Both the position numbers and the translations under genes were made by a program. Below are positions 14,702 through 14,934 of a DNA stretch of 14,934 nt, one piece after another. The stretch is from Bacillota bacterium (GTDB lineage: Bacteria; Bacillota; Clostridia; Christensenellales; Aristaeellaceae): contig JAEWYP010000073.1 in assembly GCA_023395615.1 (NCBI GenBank), positions 1-14,934 of the forward strand. Direction: 5' to 3'. A model generated the notes under the pieces. It made no database searches. It was given only the letters and a program-made list of their open reading frames with translations, and was not told the DNA's origin. Position 1 is the first letter of the stretch; each line of letters begins with the position of its first letter.

Positions 14702-14934
14702 CGTTTGCCGTTTTTTCGCATGAACATTGTTGAGTGTGAAAAACCCTCATTTTTCGTGTCCCGTTTTTCTTTCGCATACACATTGTTGTGGGTGGTTGAA
14801 TGACTCTCATCATCATTTCCCGTCATTTCTTCTGCAGGCACATTGATTTTAAGGGAGTAAATAGTTCACTTTTCACGTTTCCCCGTTTTTCTCCGCATGC
14901 ACATTGTTGCTACAGGGGGCGAAAGACTCCCTCG
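14695..14934. repeat. Degenerate tandem repeat array, at least four units, open at the window edge
   Basis: Four related units start near 14695, 14748, 14808 and 14867. Each has a T-rich block (CRYTTTTCGT then CCCGTTTTTCT), a core close to CGCATGCACATTGTTG, a variable stretch and an ending like GAATGACTCTC. The ACATTG hexamer recurs at 14724, 14780, 14840 and 14901, offsets of 56, 60 and 61. Unit 3 diverges most. In one minus-strand frame, units 2 and 3 read NNVYAKEKRD and INVPAEEMTG, and unit 4 in another frame reads NNVHAEKNGE, so a coding origin is possible, but stops interrupt it. It may continue past 14934. Confidence 0.75.

Noticed and set aside
14695..14934. CRISPR array.
   Set aside because: Units are degenerate along their whole length, the offsets are uneven, the intervening stretches are related to each other, and no cas gene is present.
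14279..14934. tRNA, tmRNA, SRP RNA or RNase P RNA in the right-hand non-coding block.
   Set aside because: None of the conserved sequence signatures of these RNAs was found and no cloverleaf can be drawn.

Overview
The window looks like chromosomal DNA from a moderately GC-rich member of the Bacillota (Clostridia-like, perhaps a gut lineage). The reasons are strong AAGGAG-type ribosome binding sites, a P-protein split into two subunits (GcvPA/GcvPB), a tandem glycine riboswitch with an intrinsic-terminator platform, and a GlnRS beside GltX. The taxon is an inference; no rRNA or other marker gene is present. Genes are densely packed and every one of the ten recognised is intact except the first, which runs off the left edge.

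Left part, minus strand (1-7000). An ABC-transporter ATPase of the YtrB type (partial) has its own promoter. Upstream of it on the same strand lies a run of three class I aminoacyl-tRNA synthetase genes read glnS -> gltX -> leuS, from a near-consensus promoter (TTGCCA-N17-TATAAT) at 6957-6985. The short leader, about 49 nt, leaves no room for a T-box.

Centre and right, plus strand (7060-14340). Divergent from glnS, a second strong promoter (TTGACT-N17-TATACT) drives a leader carrying a two-aptamer glycine riboswitch. Next come gcvT, gcvH, gcvPA, gcvPB, lplA and lpdA. These encode all four proteins of the glycine cleavage system (T, H, P as two chains, and the L protein) plus a lipoate ligase that can load lipoate onto GcvH. 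Glycine is decarboxylated by GcvPA/PB, the aminomethyl group is carried on lipoyl-GcvH, GcvT passes the one-carbon unit to tetrahydrofolate, and Lpd reoxidises the dihydrolipoyl arm. The riboswitch fold can be drawn almost base by base: the 3' strand of P1 in aptamer 2 is also the foot of a long terminator stem ending in six T, which predicts a glycine-ON switch.

Right end (14279-14934). This is non-coding as far as I can see. It holds the lpdA terminator, a GC-rich block of hairpins, a 116-nt nested palindrome, a second intrinsic terminator on the plus strand, and at least four degenerate tandem copies of a roughly 53-60 nt repeat with a conserved core that runs to the window edge. I did not recognise this block as a known RNA or mobile element. 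It is the part of the window most likely to be undescribed.
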